Source: Microvirga sp. ACRRW
GTDB taxonomy: Bacteria > Pseudomonadota > Alphaproteobacteria > Rhizobiales > Beijerinckiaceae
Reading direction: 5' to 3'
DNA: 64,000 bases
Assembly: GCF_022346925.1 (NCBI RefSeq)
Contig: NZ_JAKRNJ010000003.1
Coordinates: forward strand, 124,001 to 188,000
In this document: in pieces, positions 1-8,224 of the stretch
How the letters are laid out: each line of letters begins with the position of its first letter
How positions within the stretch are numbered: position 1 is the first letter of the stretch
Translations under genes and position numbers: made by a program
Notes under the pieces: generated by a model
Told to the model about the DNA's origin: nothing
The model's database searches: none
What the model saw: only the letters and a program-made list of their open reading frames with translations

Positions 1-309
1 GACGGAGCCTCGCTTCTGACAGCGCCTGACCAGATCGACACTTCCGTTCTCGGTACTCCGCTGCCAAGCGGAGATGTCGCCTATGTCGACATCTTCGTGA
101 ACGGCAGGGAAATTGCCGGAATCGACCGGGATGATCTCGTCTTGAGAGGAAACCAACTGTTCCTCAACGCATCCGTCGATGGCCTGAGGCGGCTCGTCGG
201 AGACGATAACGACGTGTCGGTCATCGTCACCTTTGAGAGCGGAGAAGTGCTGACCGCCGCGCTGAACATCGCAGGCGCGCTGCCCCGTTCGACGGATTTC
301 ATCCTGTGA
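1..309 (+). CDS. C-terminal end of an unidentified protein (5' end outside window)
   Basis: The reading frame is open from the first base and stops with TGA at 307-309, giving about 102 residues. The visible part is acidic and beta-rich, with phrases such as VAYVDIFVNGRE and VSVIVTFESGEVL that look like a repeat or beta-sandwich domain of a secreted or surface protein. I do not recognise the family. An internal ATG at 97 exists, but the frame continues upstream of it with the same coding character, so this is the tail of a longer gene. The next gene, a CHASE2 cyclase, begins 112 bases downstream on the same strand. CHASE2 proteins often sit beside secreted FecR-like proteins, but nothing visible here proves that. 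Confidence 0.6.
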   Translation, partial: DGASLLTAPDQIDTSVLGTPLPSGDVAYVDIFVNGREIAGIDRDDLVLRGNQLFLNASVDGLRRLVGDDNDVSVIVTFESGEVLTAALNIAGALPRSTDFIL

Positions 310-421
310 GGAACCATGCTCCGGCTGCCAGCGCCGTATCATCCCTCCACAACCGCTCGGCGCCCCGGACGGGAAAGCCGTACGCCAGTGCTCGGGGATA
401 TGACCTAGCGGATGAGGAGTC

Positions 422-2608
422 ATGAGCGCTCTTCTGAACAGGATGCGGCGCATAGGAGCCGGACGGATCGTCGGCTTCATGCTGCTCGTGAGCCTGCTTG
501 CTTTAAGGATCTGGGATCCGGGTCCCGTCGAAGTGCTGCGCCTCAAGTCGCTCGATCTGTATCAGCTCCTGCACCCGCGCGAGGAACGTCAGGATCTCGT
601 CGCTATCGTCGATATCGACGAGCGGAGCCTGCGGGCTTTGGGGCAATGGCCATGGCCGCGCACGATCATGGCCGAGATGATCGGGAAGATCGCCGGACAG
701 GGCGGAACGGTCATCGGATTCGACGTTCTCTTTCCGGAGCCGGACCGCAGCTCGCCGGAGGTTTTCGCCGAAACCCTGCAAGGATTGGACGATGTCACGC
801 GGCAGAGCCTCCAGCGCCTGCCCAGCAACGACGCCATATTCGCCGATGCCATCAGGACGTCTCAGGTGGTTCTGGGGCAGTCGGGATATCGCGTTTCGGG
901 AGCTGTGCCGATTGCGCAGCCGCCAATCCAGACGGGAATTGCCACCTTAGGCCCCGACCCACGCCGTTTCCTCGTCGATTTCCCGCACCTCCTGCGCAAT
1001 CTGCCCCTCCTCGACGAGTCTGCTCGAGGGCATGGGCTGTTCTCCGTCGATGCCGATCGCGATGGGGTCGTTCGCCGAGTTCCGGTCGTGGCGGTGGCGA
1101 ACGGAACTATCGTTTCCACGCTTTCTCTCGAGATGCTGCGGGTCTCTGTCGGATCGGACGCGATTTTCGTCAAAACGGATACAAGCGGCGTCCGAAATAT
1201 CGGGGTTGGCAATTTCGAAATCCCGACGGATGGCAAGGGCCGGGTCTGGGTTCATTACTCGGCTCCCAAACTGAACCAGTACATTTCCGCCATCGACCTT
1301 CTGCAGGGACGCGTGCCCGAGGAAAGACTTAAGGGCAAGATGGTGCTGATCGGCTCCTCGGCCGCGGGCCTCCTCGATCTCAAGGTCACACCCGTTCACC
1401 CGGCACTTCCAGGAGTGGAACTGCACGCTCAGATCCTCGAGGGGGCTCTCATGGGCTCAACTCTGAGCCGGCCGAGCTACACGGCCTTCGTCGAGCTTAT
1501 GTTCGTCACTTTGCTGAGTGTGCTCCTGATCGCGCAAGCGCCCAAGATGAATGCCGGTACCCTTCTCGCCCTTGGCGCCGCTTCCGCCGCCGTGACCGCG
1601 GGCTTCACGTGGTACTGCTTCACCGTTCTCGATGTCCTGATCGATTACACGTTTCCCTTGATCTCAGGCTTCCTGGTTTATGCGATCCTTGTCGTCACGA
1701 ACTACCTGACCGTCTCGGCGGATCGCTTCCGGATCAGATCGGCCTTCAGCCAATATCTCTCTCCCGATCTGGTCGAGCAGTTGGCGCAATCGCCGGAAAA
1801 GCTGACCCTCGGCGGAGAGCAGCGCGAGCTGACGGTTCTGTTTTCCGATGTCCGCGGCTTCACGGCCATCGCGGAACTTTACAAGGATGATCCTCAAGGC
1901 CTCACGGCGCTCATGAACCGTCTCTTCACTCCGCTCACCCACGACATCATGGATCATCGTGGGACGATCGACAAATATATGGGCGACGCGATCATGGCCT
2001 TCTGGAGCGCCCCGCTTCCCGACCCGGTCCATGAGGTGAACGCCTGCACGGCGGCGTTCGCCATGCTGGACAGCCTCAAGGTGCTCAATGAGCAGCGTCA
2101 GCGTGAGGCTAGCGACGATCGGCCGGTCACGCCGCTCAGAATCGGGATCGGCCTGAATACGGGTCTCTGCGTCGTGGGGAATTTTGGCTCTGATCTGCAC
2201 TTCAATTATTCGGTGCTGGGCGACACGGTGAACCTGGCATCGCGCCTGGAGGGGCTGACGAAGGAATACGGCGTTGCCATCATCGTCGGCGAGAAAACGG
2301 CCCACGCTGTCCGCGCTCAGTTCGCCGTTCTCGAAATCGATCATCTCCAGGTCAAGGGAAAGCGCGATCCGGAGCGGATTTTTACGGTCTTGGGCAAATC
2401 CGATATGGCCAGGAAATCCGATTTTCTTGAACTGGAAAAACGGAACAACACGATGCTCGAGGCCTATCGGCGTCGTGAGTGGTCGCACGCGCTCGAGATG
2501 ATCCTTCTGTGCCGGGAATTGGGAAACACCTTCGGCCTCGATACCTATCACGATCTCTATATACAGCGGATCCGGCAGCAGCTCGATACCGCCGCATCCT
2601 CCAATTGA
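422..2608 (+). CDS. CHASE2-domain adenylate/guanylate cyclase
   Basis: A 728-residue class III nucleotide cyclase that should make cAMP or cGMP in response to an extracytoplasmic signal. Layout: an N-terminal membrane anchor (about residues 14-30), a periplasmic CHASE2 sensor (about 35-340), a cluster of membrane helices (about 355-435), then the cytoplasmic catalytic domain (about 465-650). The catalytic domain shows the metal-binding phrase LFSDVRGFTAIAE near residue 472, YMGDAIMAFW near 518 and NYSVLGDTVNLASRLE near 600, so both metal-binding aspartates are present and it should be active. The ATG at 422 has GAGGAG just upstream; an out-of-frame ATG at 412 is ignored. ATP versus GTP specificity cannot be fixed by eye. 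Confidence 0.93.
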   Translation: MSALLNRMRRIGAGRIVGFMLLVSLLALRIWDPGPVEVLRLKSLDLYQLLHPREERQDLVAIVDIDERSLRALGQWPWPRTIMAEMIGKIAGQGGTVIGFDVLFPEPDRSSPEVFAETLQGLDDVTRQSLQRLPSNDAIFADAIRTSQVVLGQSGYRVSGAVPIAQPPIQTGIATLGPDPRRFLVDFPHLLRNLPLLDESARGHGLFSVDADRDGVVRRVPVVAVANGTIVSTLSLEMLRVSVGSDAIFVKTDTSGVRNIGVGNFEIPTDGKGRVWVHYSAPKLNQYISAIDLLQGRVPEERLKGKMVLIGSSAAGLLDLKVTPVHPALPGVELHAQILEGALMGSTLSRPSYTAFVELMFVTLLSVLLIAQAPKMNAGTLLALGAASAAVTAGFTWYCFTVLDVLIDYTFPLISGFLVYAILVVTNYLTVSADRFRIRSAFSQYLSPDLVEQLAQSPEKLTLGGEQRELTVLFSDVRGFTAIAELYKDDPQGLTALMNRLFTPLTHDIMDHRGTIDKYMGDAIMAFWSAPLPDPVHEVNACTAAFAMLDSLKVLNEQRQREASDDRPVTPLRIGIGLNTGLCVVGNFGSDLHFNYSVLGDTVNLASRLEGLTKEYGVAIIVGEKTAHAVRAQFAVLEIDHLQVKGKRDPERIFTVLGKSDMARKSDFLELEKRNNTMLEAYRRREWSHALEMILLCRELGNTFGLDTYHDLYIQRIRQQLDTAASSN

Positions 2609-2724
2609 TGGGTATAGCGCTTGTTTCCGGAAAACCGGTCCGCCGCTCCGGCTACGAGCATCCGCCCGTAGCGAAGCCGGATTCCCCGCTTCTCGAGACT
2701 TTTCTCCGCATGCCAAGGGGCGCT

Positions 2725-2753
2725 GCCGGGCGGCAGACTAACCGCCGCCCGGC
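2725..2753. terminator. Inverted repeat between convergent genes, probable bidirectional terminator
   Basis: Perfect 10-base arms (GCCGGGCGGC at 2725-2734 and GCCGCCCGGC at 2744-2753) enclose a 9-base loop, midway between the cyclase gene (ends 2608) and the convergent sulfatase gene (ends 2764). There is no T-run on either side, so intrinsic termination is only inferred from stem strength and position. Confidence 0.5.
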
Positions 2754-2763
2754 GTAACTGGTG

Positions 2764-4323
2764 TCAGTGGTTCGCGCCGCCTGCGGCATTCTCCAGCGCC
2801 GCATGTGCATCTTCGACAGTGAAGCTGCCAGGGTGTTGGGCTGGCGGGAACTCCTTGAAGGTATCTAGGAATTTGACCACGCCGGCCTGCGCCGCATAGA
2901 TGAAATACGCATTGTGGATGAACCAGTCATAGTAAGTGTTCGATGTGATGTCGGCGTACTCGTACGGGTCGGTGCGCAGGTTGAACAATTTCGGCATGCG
3001 CAGCTTGACGAAAGGTTCTGCCCAAACCTGCATGGTGCCACGGCAACGCTGCTCCATGAAAATCATCTTCCAGTTGTCGTAGCGCATGGCAAGAACGTCG
3101 CCGTCATCGCTGAAGTAGAAGAAGAACTTGCGCGGACTCTCCTTCGATTTTCCTGTGATGTAGTCGGTCATATCGAAGCCGTCGATATGGTTCTTGAAGG
3201 TCTTGCCGTTCGCCTTGTACCCGCCCTTCTTGAGCTTCTCGACGATATCGGGTTCCCCGGCCATGGTCAGGAATGTCGGCAACCAATCGTGATGCTGGAT
3301 AATGCCGTTGACGATTGAGCCGGCTTCCACGTGCCCCGGCCAACGGATGAGGAGCGGGATACGGAACGCGCCTTCCCAATTGGTGTTCTTTTCGCTGCGG
3401 AACGGCGTCATGGCGCCATCCGGCCATGTATTGCGGTGCGGCCCGTTATCAGTGGAGTACATCACGAAAGTGTCTTCGGCGAGACCGAGCTCATCGAGGA
3501 GATCGAGCATCTGCCCCACATTCTTGTCGTGGTCGATCATGGTGTCGTGGTAGGGCGACTGCCAGCGGCCGGCTTGGCCCAGGCTGCTTGGCTTGGTGTG
3601 CGTGATCAGGTGCATGTGCGTGGTATTGAGCCACACGAACCACGGTGTTCCCGCCTTGTCTGCGCGCTTGATGAAATCGATGGCGGCTTCCACGAAATCA
3701 TCGTCGCAGGTTTCCATCCGCTTCTTGGTAAGCGGCCCCGTGTCTTCGATCTTCTGCTTGCCGACTTTACCCCAGCGCGGCATTTCGGTCGGGTCGTCCT
3801 TATCGGTCGCCCAGGAGTGAAGCACTCCGCGGGGCCCGAACCGTTCCCGGAAGTCTGGAATGTCTTCGTCGGTCGGGTAATTCGCCATCTCAGGTTCTTC
3901 TTCGGCATTGAGATGGTAGAGATTGCCGTAAAACTCATCGAATCCGTGCACGGTCGGGAGGTGCTTGTTGAGGTCACCGAGATGATTCTTGCCGAACTGA
4001 CCCGTGGTGTATCCTTGATTTCTAAGGCATTCCGCGATGGTAATGATGCTGTCCGGCATGCCTTGCGGAGCGGCAGGGATACCAACCTTCGAGAGGCCGG
4101 TGCGATAGACGCTCTGTCCCGTGATGAAGGAGGAACGACCTGCGGTACAGGACTGCTCACCATATGAGTCGGTGAACATCATTCCTTCCTTGGCGAGGCG
4201 GTCGATATTGGGCGTTTTGTAGCCCATGAGCCCATGTGAGTAACAACTCAGGTTCGAGATGCCGATATCATCTCCCCAGATGACGAGGATGTTCGGCTTG
4301 CGGTCCTTGGGTGACTTGGCCAT
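2764..4323 (-). CDS. Formylglycine-dependent sulfatase (arylsulfatase family)
   Basis: A 519-residue type I sulfatase, hydrolysing sulfate esters by means of a formylglycine made from cysteine. Near the N-terminus WGDDIG supplies paired metal-binding aspartates (residues 18-19), and CTAGRSSFITG places the modified cysteine at about residue 59. The motif is C-x-A-G-R rather than the usual C-x-P-x-R. Further metal and sulfate ligands appear in TDNGPH. No signal peptide is visible, so it may act in the cytoplasm. I chose ATG 4323 because GAGGA lies 9 bases before it; a TTG at 4329 is too close to that site. A formylglycine-generating enzyme is encoded in the same minus-strand group (5793-6773), which supports activation of this protein. 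Substrate unknown. Confidence 0.93.
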   Translation of the reverse strand: MAKSPKDRKPNILVIWGDDIGISNLSCYSHGLMGYKTPNIDRLAKEGMMFTDSYGEQSCTAGRSSFITGQSVYRTGLSKVGIPAAPQGMPDSIITIAECLRNQGYTTGQFGKNHLGDLNKHLPTVHGFDEFYGNLYHLNAEEEPEMANYPTDEDIPDFRERFGPRGVLHSWATDKDDPTEMPRWGKVGKQKIEDTGPLTKKRMETCDDDFVEAAIDFIKRADKAGTPWFVWLNTTHMHLITHTKPSSLGQAGRWQSPYHDTMIDHDKNVGQMLDLLDELGLAEDTFVMYSTDNGPHRNTWPDGAMTPFRSEKNTNWEGAFRIPLLIRWPGHVEAGSIVNGIIQHHDWLPTFLTMAGEPDIVEKLKKGGYKANGKTFKNHIDGFDMTDYITGKSKESPRKFFFYFSDDGDVLAMRYDNWKMIFMEQRCRGTMQVWAEPFVKLRMPKLFNLRTDPYEYADITSNTYYDWFIHNAYFIYAAQAGVVKFLDTFKEFPPAQHPGSFTVEDAHAALENAAGGANH

Positions 4324-4505
4324 GTCCAATATTCCTCACTGTAAACATTTGATATGCTTGACTATTCCCATTCCGGCAAAAGACGCGGCGGCCGGAACAA
4401 GAGATGAGGCGCGACGTTGTCGGGAACTAATGATCGGTCTCGCGTGCCAGTTTGCTGCAGCTGAGCCCGGTATGTGTGTGGCGTGCAAAAAGTTTGGAGA
4501 GTGGC

Positions 4506-4727
4506 GTGTTTCTTGATGAAAAATTTCTTTATGGCGGCGGGCCGAGAGGTCCTTCGTGCCAAGCCTGCAAACAGCCGATCCTTCCCAATGACCGCAAAAA
4601 ACGGGTCGAGTTCCAGCACGATCCCGACGGAGCGAAAGGACTGACAGGCGAGTATCACCTGTCCTGCAGCAAGCCGTTCGCATCGCTTGCGCATGTGATC
4701 AATTTCAATCCCTGGTCCGGATGGTAG
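4506..4727 (+). CDS. Small cysteine-containing (zinc-ribbon-like) protein
   Basis: A protein of about 73 residues with C-x2-C in SCQACKQPI and H-x3-C in YHLSCSKPF, a spacing that suggests a small zinc site, ending in a hydrophobic NFNPWSGW. Similar short proteins of unknown role occur in Hyphomicrobiales, as I remember it. GTG at 4506 is preferred because GGAG lies about 7 bases before it; an upstream ATG at 4452 would add 18 residues of poor quality. It is the only plus-strand gene between the sulfatase and DUF202 genes, convergent to the latter. The conserved-looking core argues that it is real. Confidence 0.65.
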   Translation: MFLDEKFLYGGGPRGPSCQACKQPILPNDRKKRVEFQHDPDGAKGLTGEYHLSCSKPFASLAHVINFNPWSGW

Positions 4728-4788
4728 AAATTGCCTTGCCATGAACGGCTCCTCAGTCAAAAGCACTTTGAGTGGTGGCTAAGGCCCT

Positions 4789-5265
4789 TCAACCGAAAGG
4801 CCCGGCCCGGAAAAGCATGCTGAGAATCGCCGCTACGCCGATAAGAAGCAGAATGACGGCGGTGATCAGCGTGAGCGAAACGGGAAAATGACTCTCGGCA
4901 TGCACGAGGCCTGCAGCTTTCATGGCCTGTCGCTCATGGCGCAGACCCAGCATGAATTGCACATGGTAGACGATGCCGATGACGAGCATCGTGATCCCTA
5001 ACAGCACGAGCGCTACGCCGAAGTTTCGGGGCGCTGCGGCATGGGTGATGGTTCCGGCTTCCCGGAGCTTGTCGAACACCTGATAGATCGTGAAGCCAAA
5101 GCTGATGAGAGACAGAGATGTGCGGACCACAGACATGAGCGTCCGGTCGGCGCTCATGCGCGTGCGCTGGAAAGACATGCCCGTGCGTCGGGATGACAGC
5201 TCGACCGAGATCTTATCCGAGTTGGATTTTGAAGTGATGGGCGCGTTTTCGGTTGAGAGAGCCAT
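4789..5265 (-). CDS. DUF202 (YidH-like) inner-membrane protein
   Basis: A 158-residue protein with three predicted membrane helices (about residues 53-70, 87-105 and 130-152). The phrase RTRMSADRTLMSVVRTSLSL is the characteristic DUF202/YidH start, where the first helix follows a polar, arginine-containing segment. The function of this family in bacteria is not established. It lies 6 bases downstream of the next upstream gene in the same minus-strand group, and its ribosome site (AAGGGG) overlaps the end of that gene, so the two are likely co-translated. Confidence 0.85.
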   Translation of the reverse strand: MALSTENAPITSKSNSDKISVELSSRRTGMSFQRTRMSADRTLMSVVRTSLSLISFGFTIYQVFDKLREAGTITHAAAPRNFGVALVLLGITMLVIGIVYHVQFMLGLRHERQAMKAAGLVHAESHFPVSLTLITAVILLLIGVAAILSMLFRAGPFG

Positions 5266-5271
5266 GATGCA

Positions 5272-5793
5272 TCACCCCTTTGGTCCGGTATTGGGCGAGG
5301 AGTTTCCGTGCCGGGCGTCCCACCACCGCACAAGGCGCGCGAAAGGCCCACGTAGCAGCACATAGGGAAGAAAGGCGAGCAGGATTGCGATGAGCACCAT
5401 CTCGCCTGGATAGAAAGTTTTGAGAACGGTCGCTTGATAAACCGCATCCATCGCCAACCCAAGCAGGATGATCCGCGCGGTGGCGATCAATCCCTCGCTC
5501 AACCGCCCGGCGTTTGCGCTCGGGTGCGTCAGCAGCGACCACAGATAAGGCGAGCGTCCGAGATGCGCGTCTTTCGCCCCATCGTGAAGCGCCGCGAAGG
5601 CGGCCATGCAAGGCTGAAGGACGAAGCGGAATGTCATGGGGCCGCCGGGACGGGCGGCAATATTGCGCCAGATGCGGTCGTTGACCTCAGCCGAAAACCC
5701 GTACAGGAACATGCCCAGCACGATAAGAACCGCCGTCAGAACGACCACGAGCCACGCCAGGACCATCTGCGTCCGAGTGACGGTCTCGGCCAT
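5272..5793 (-). CDS. Hypothetical integral membrane protein in the sulfatase/FGE group
   Basis: A 173-residue protein with an N-terminal membrane helix (about residues 9-31), a soluble middle and two further hydrophobic segments (about 103-122 and 129-147), ending in a polar tail. I do not recognise a named family. The start MAETVTRTQ is fixed by the junction with the FGE gene: the FGE stop TGA and this ATG share one base (TGATG), typical of translational coupling. Its position between FGE and YidH-like genes suggests a joint role in the envelope, but that is inference. Confidence 0.8.
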   Translation of the reverse strand: MAETVTRTQMVLAWLVVVLTAVLIVLGMFLYGFSAEVNDRIWRNIAARPGGPMTFRFVLQPCMAAFAALHDGAKDAHLGRSPYLWSLLTHPSANAGRLSEGLIATARIILLGLAMDAVYQATVLKTFYPGEMVLIAILLAFLPYVLLRGPFARLVRWWDARHGNSSPNTGPKG

Positions 5794-6773
5794 CACATTG
5801 CTCCCTTCTCGCGCACCACACACCGGAACCCGATATGGCTCGATGAGGTGTCGATGGGTTGCGCATGCCGCGCGGCGGGCCGGTAGCGACGGCAATAATT
5901 CGGCGCGCAGAGATGCGAACCTCCTTTCAGCACCTTCCGCGGAATGCGGATTTGAGGCTGGCAGGAATCGTAGCTATCGGCTTCGCGCCCGCCGCGTGGA
6001 TTATCTGGAATACAGCAGGCCTTCGGTGTATCGGCAGAATGCTTCGGCGCATACCAGTCTGAGGTCCATTCCCAGACATTGCCGATCATGTCGTGCAGGC
6101 CGTATGTGTTCGGTGGAAAGGCCGTGACGGGCGAGGTTCTCTCGTAACCGTCTTCTTTCTTGTTCTGAAATGGAAAGGCTCCCTGCCAAGTATTCGCCAT
6201 CTGCCGACCGTCCGGTGCGAACGCGTCGCCCCAGGCGAACTCGGCACCGTCAAGCCCGCCGCGCGCCGCGAATTCCCACTCGGCCTCGGTTGGCAGGCTC
6301 TTGCCAGCCCATGCGGCATAGGCTTCGACATCCGCGTGGGCCACATGCACAACAGGATGATCGTCAAGTCCCTTGATCGACGATTTGGGCCCATAGGGCT
6401 TGCGCCAGCTCGCGCCGAAGGTGAAGGCCCACCATTGGCTCCAGTCGCGTAGGTCCACCGGATAATCCGGCGGCGTGAAGACGAGCGATCCCGGCTTCAG
6501 CATGTGCGGCAGCGCGCCCGGATAATCTTTCGGGTCGGGCTTCTTTTCCGCGACAGTGACATATCCCGTCGCCTCAACGAACCGGCGGAACTCACGATTG
6601 GTGACAGGCGTGCGGTCCATCCAGAAGCCGTCGACGGTGACGCGGTGGACCGGCGCTTCTTCAGGATAATGCTCGTTCGAGCCCATGCGGAATGTCCCGC
6701 CTGCGATCCAGATCATCCCCTGATTGGGTTGTTGCGTTCGGGAAGGCGCTTCTGGAATGGTCTGGACGTTCAT
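5793..6773 (-). CDS. Formylglycine-generating enzyme (SUMF1/FGE family)
   Basis: A 326-residue enzyme that oxidises the sulfatase motif cysteine to formylglycine with oxygen and copper. The fold phrases GMIWIAGGTFRMGS near the start, VTNREFRRFVEATGY, LPTEAEWEFAARGG and GNVWEWTSDWY are typical of the FGE-sulfatase domain. Decisive is GGSHLCAPNYCRRYRPAAR near the C-terminus, which carries Cys289 and Cys294 at the 5-residue spacing of the copper-binding pair in true FGEs. This separates it from ergothioneine-type or lectin-like relatives. ATG 6773 has AAGGA 8 bases upstream. Its expected client is the sulfatase at 2764-4323. Confidence 0.93.
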   Translation of the reverse strand: MNVQTIPEAPSRTQQPNQGMIWIAGGTFRMGSNEHYPEEAPVHRVTVDGFWMDRTPVTNREFRRFVEATGYVTVAEKKPDPKDYPGALPHMLKPGSLVFTPPDYPVDLRDWSQWWAFTFGASWRKPYGPKSSIKGLDDHPVVHVAHADVEAYAAWAGKSLPTEAEWEFAARGGLDGAEFAWGDAFAPDGRQMANTWQGAFPFQNKKEDGYERTSPVTAFPPNTYGLHDMIGNVWEWTSDWYAPKHSADTPKACCIPDNPRGGREADSYDSCQPQIRIPRKVLKGGSHLCAPNYCRRYRPAARHAQPIDTSSSHIGFRCVVREKGAM

Positions 6774-6873
6774 TGATGCAATCCTTCGGATTCACGTCAC
6801 TTTCTCGAAGTCTCCCGCCTGTCCTGTGCTATCGAAAGCCCCCTTATCCTCGTCGTCGATGTTGCCGCGTCGC

Positions 6874-7626
6874 TCACTCCGCAGGAGAAGCAGGCGCGAT
6901 GCCGGTCACCTGTGCCGATGGTTCCTCGCTGAGCCAGCGATAAAGCATGCCGCCGAGGATTCCGCCGATCAGGGGTGCGATCCAGAACAGCCAGAGCTGC
7001 GCCATCGCCCAGCCGCCAGCGAACAGCGCGGGGCCGGTGCTGCGGGCCGGGTTCACGGATGTGTTGGTGACAGGAATGCCGACGAGGTGAATCAGCGTGA
7101 GCCCCAACCCGATGGCGATGGGCGCAAATCCCACCGGGGCTTTTCCGTGGGTCGCACCCATGATGATGAACAGGAACATCATGGTGAGGACCACCTCGGC
7201 GATGAAGCAGGAAATCAGGCTGTACTGGCCCGGGGAATGCGCGCCGTAACCATTGGCGGCGAAACCCTTGGTGATGTCGAAGCTCGGTGCGCCGCTGGCG
7301 ATGGCATACAGAGCCGCAGAGGCAACGATCGCGCCGATCACCTGAGCGATGATGTAGGGCGCAATGTCCTGCTTCGGAAAGCGTCCGCCCGCCGCGAGGC
7401 CGACAGTGACGGCCGGGTTGAGGTGGCAACCTGAGATGTGGCCGATGGCATAGGCCATGGTGAGCACGCTCAGGCCGAAGGCGAGCGAGACGCCGAGCAA
7501 ACCGATCCCGACATCCGGGAACGCAGCGGCGATCACGGCGCTGCCGCAGCCTGCGAAAGTGAGCCAGAAAGTGCCGATGCCCTCGGCGATGCATTTGTGG
7601 ACGTTTTGGCTGTTGTGGAGATCCAT
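6874..7626 (-). CDS. aqpZ: Aquaporin Z
   Basis: A 250-residue six-helix water channel of the inner membrane. Both NPA half-helices are present: HLNPAVTVG and [10 protein letters not shown]. The arginine after the second NPA and the small residues around it fit the narrow water-selective AqpZ type rather than a glycerol facilitator. The start MDLHNSQ at 7626 is chosen because GGAGGAG lies about 8 bases upstream; the frame continues upstream without coding character. It follows the FGE gene's start by 100 bases of shared upstream sequence on the same strand. Confidence 0.95.
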   Translation of the reverse strand: MDLHNSQNVHKCIAEGIGTFWLTFAGCGSAVIAAAFPDVGIGLLGVSLAFGLSVLTMAYAIGHISGCHLNPAVTVGLAAGGRFPKQDIAPYIIAQVIGAIVASAALYAIASGAPSFDITKGFAANGYGAHSPGQYSLISCFIAEVVLTMMFLFIIMGATHGKAPVGFAPIAIGLGLTLIHLVGIPVTNTSVNPARSTGPALFAGGWAMAQLWLFWIAPLIGGILGGMLYRWLSEEPSAQVTGIAPASPAE

Positions 7627-7645
7627 GAGGTCTTTCTCCTCCGTG

Positions 7646-8053
7646 TCAACGCGGGCAGACGTCCCAGAAGCCCTGCGTGCGTTGCGGGTTGGTGTAGTAC
7701 CAACAGTAACCGGCGGCAGGCGCTGGCGAGGTGGCATACGCCGTTGCTGCGGCGGCGGTTACGAAGCCGAGCGCCGCTCCCGCGGCAATGGCGGCACCGG
7801 GACGCCACCAATAAGAGGCAGGACGGGTCCAGCCCGGCCTGACGGGAGCGGGCACAGATCGGTATCCAGGGCGGGCGACGGCGACACCGCCACGCGGTCC
7901 GCGTACCGCAACTCCTCTACGGGCCTGTACCGGTTCAACCAGATTGGGAAGAGCTTGCTGGATGAGAGCCGCTTCAGAAAAAGGCGCAGCTTTTGAAGGC
8001 GCGGCCGCCAGGGTCCACACGACAAGGATGGCGCTCAGTGCAACCAGCTTCAT
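7646..8053 (-). CDS. Small secreted hypothetical protein
   Basis: A 135-residue protein with a clear signal peptide ([22 protein letters not shown]), an arginine, proline and glycine-rich middle, one hydrophobic alanine-rich helix (about residues 88-107) and a conserved-looking end [19 protein letters not shown] with two cysteines. This end is typical of small exported proteins of unknown function in Hyphomicrobiales. It lies 19 bases before aqpZ and could be its operon partner. About 88 bases upstream of the start is a palindromic motif shared with the NarL-type two-component genes, so it may be regulated by them. Confidence 0.8.
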   Translation of the reverse strand: MKLVALSAILVVWTLAAAPSKAAPFSEAALIQQALPNLVEPVQARRGVAVRGPRGGVAVARPGYRSVPAPVRPGWTRPASYWWRPGAAIAAGAALGFVTAAAATAYATSPAPAAGYCWYYTNPQRTQGFWDVCPR

Positions 8054-8140
8054 GGCGGTTCTCCCTCAGGGAGCGAGAAGACATGGACGCCGATCCTTTC
8101 GCTCGTGAGATACACAGCTTAGCCCTGCTGTGAGAAACTG

Positions 8141-8160
8141 AAATTGGGGTAACCCCTGAA
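8141..8160 (-). promoter_or_regulatory. Putative operator TTCAGGGGTTACCCC
   Basis: Reading on the minus strand, TTCAGGGGTTACCCCAAT contains the perfect palindrome GGGGTAACCCC (8146-8156). It lies about 88 bases upstream of the secreted protein start at 8053. The same TTCAGGG-NTTN-CCC pattern recurs at 13260 and 13282 in front of the response regulator gene and, more weakly, at 11423 in front of the kinase gene. Binding by the NarL-type regulator is an inference. Confidence 0.5.
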
Positions 8161-8224
8161 GTGCTGCCGGAAAAACACTGAATTGTTCGCTCAGGGCAGG
8201 TTTCGATTCCTTCGCAGTCAAGAA

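Noticed and set aside
412-1332. Open frame overlapping the CHASE2 cyclase in another frame
   Set aside because: Arginine- and alanine-rich low-quality translation; the cyclase frame has full domains.
2609-2724. Dispersed repeat with TTTCCGGAAAACCGG
   Set aside because: It resembles extragenic repeats of related genomes, but only one partial copy is in this window, so it cannot be supported here.
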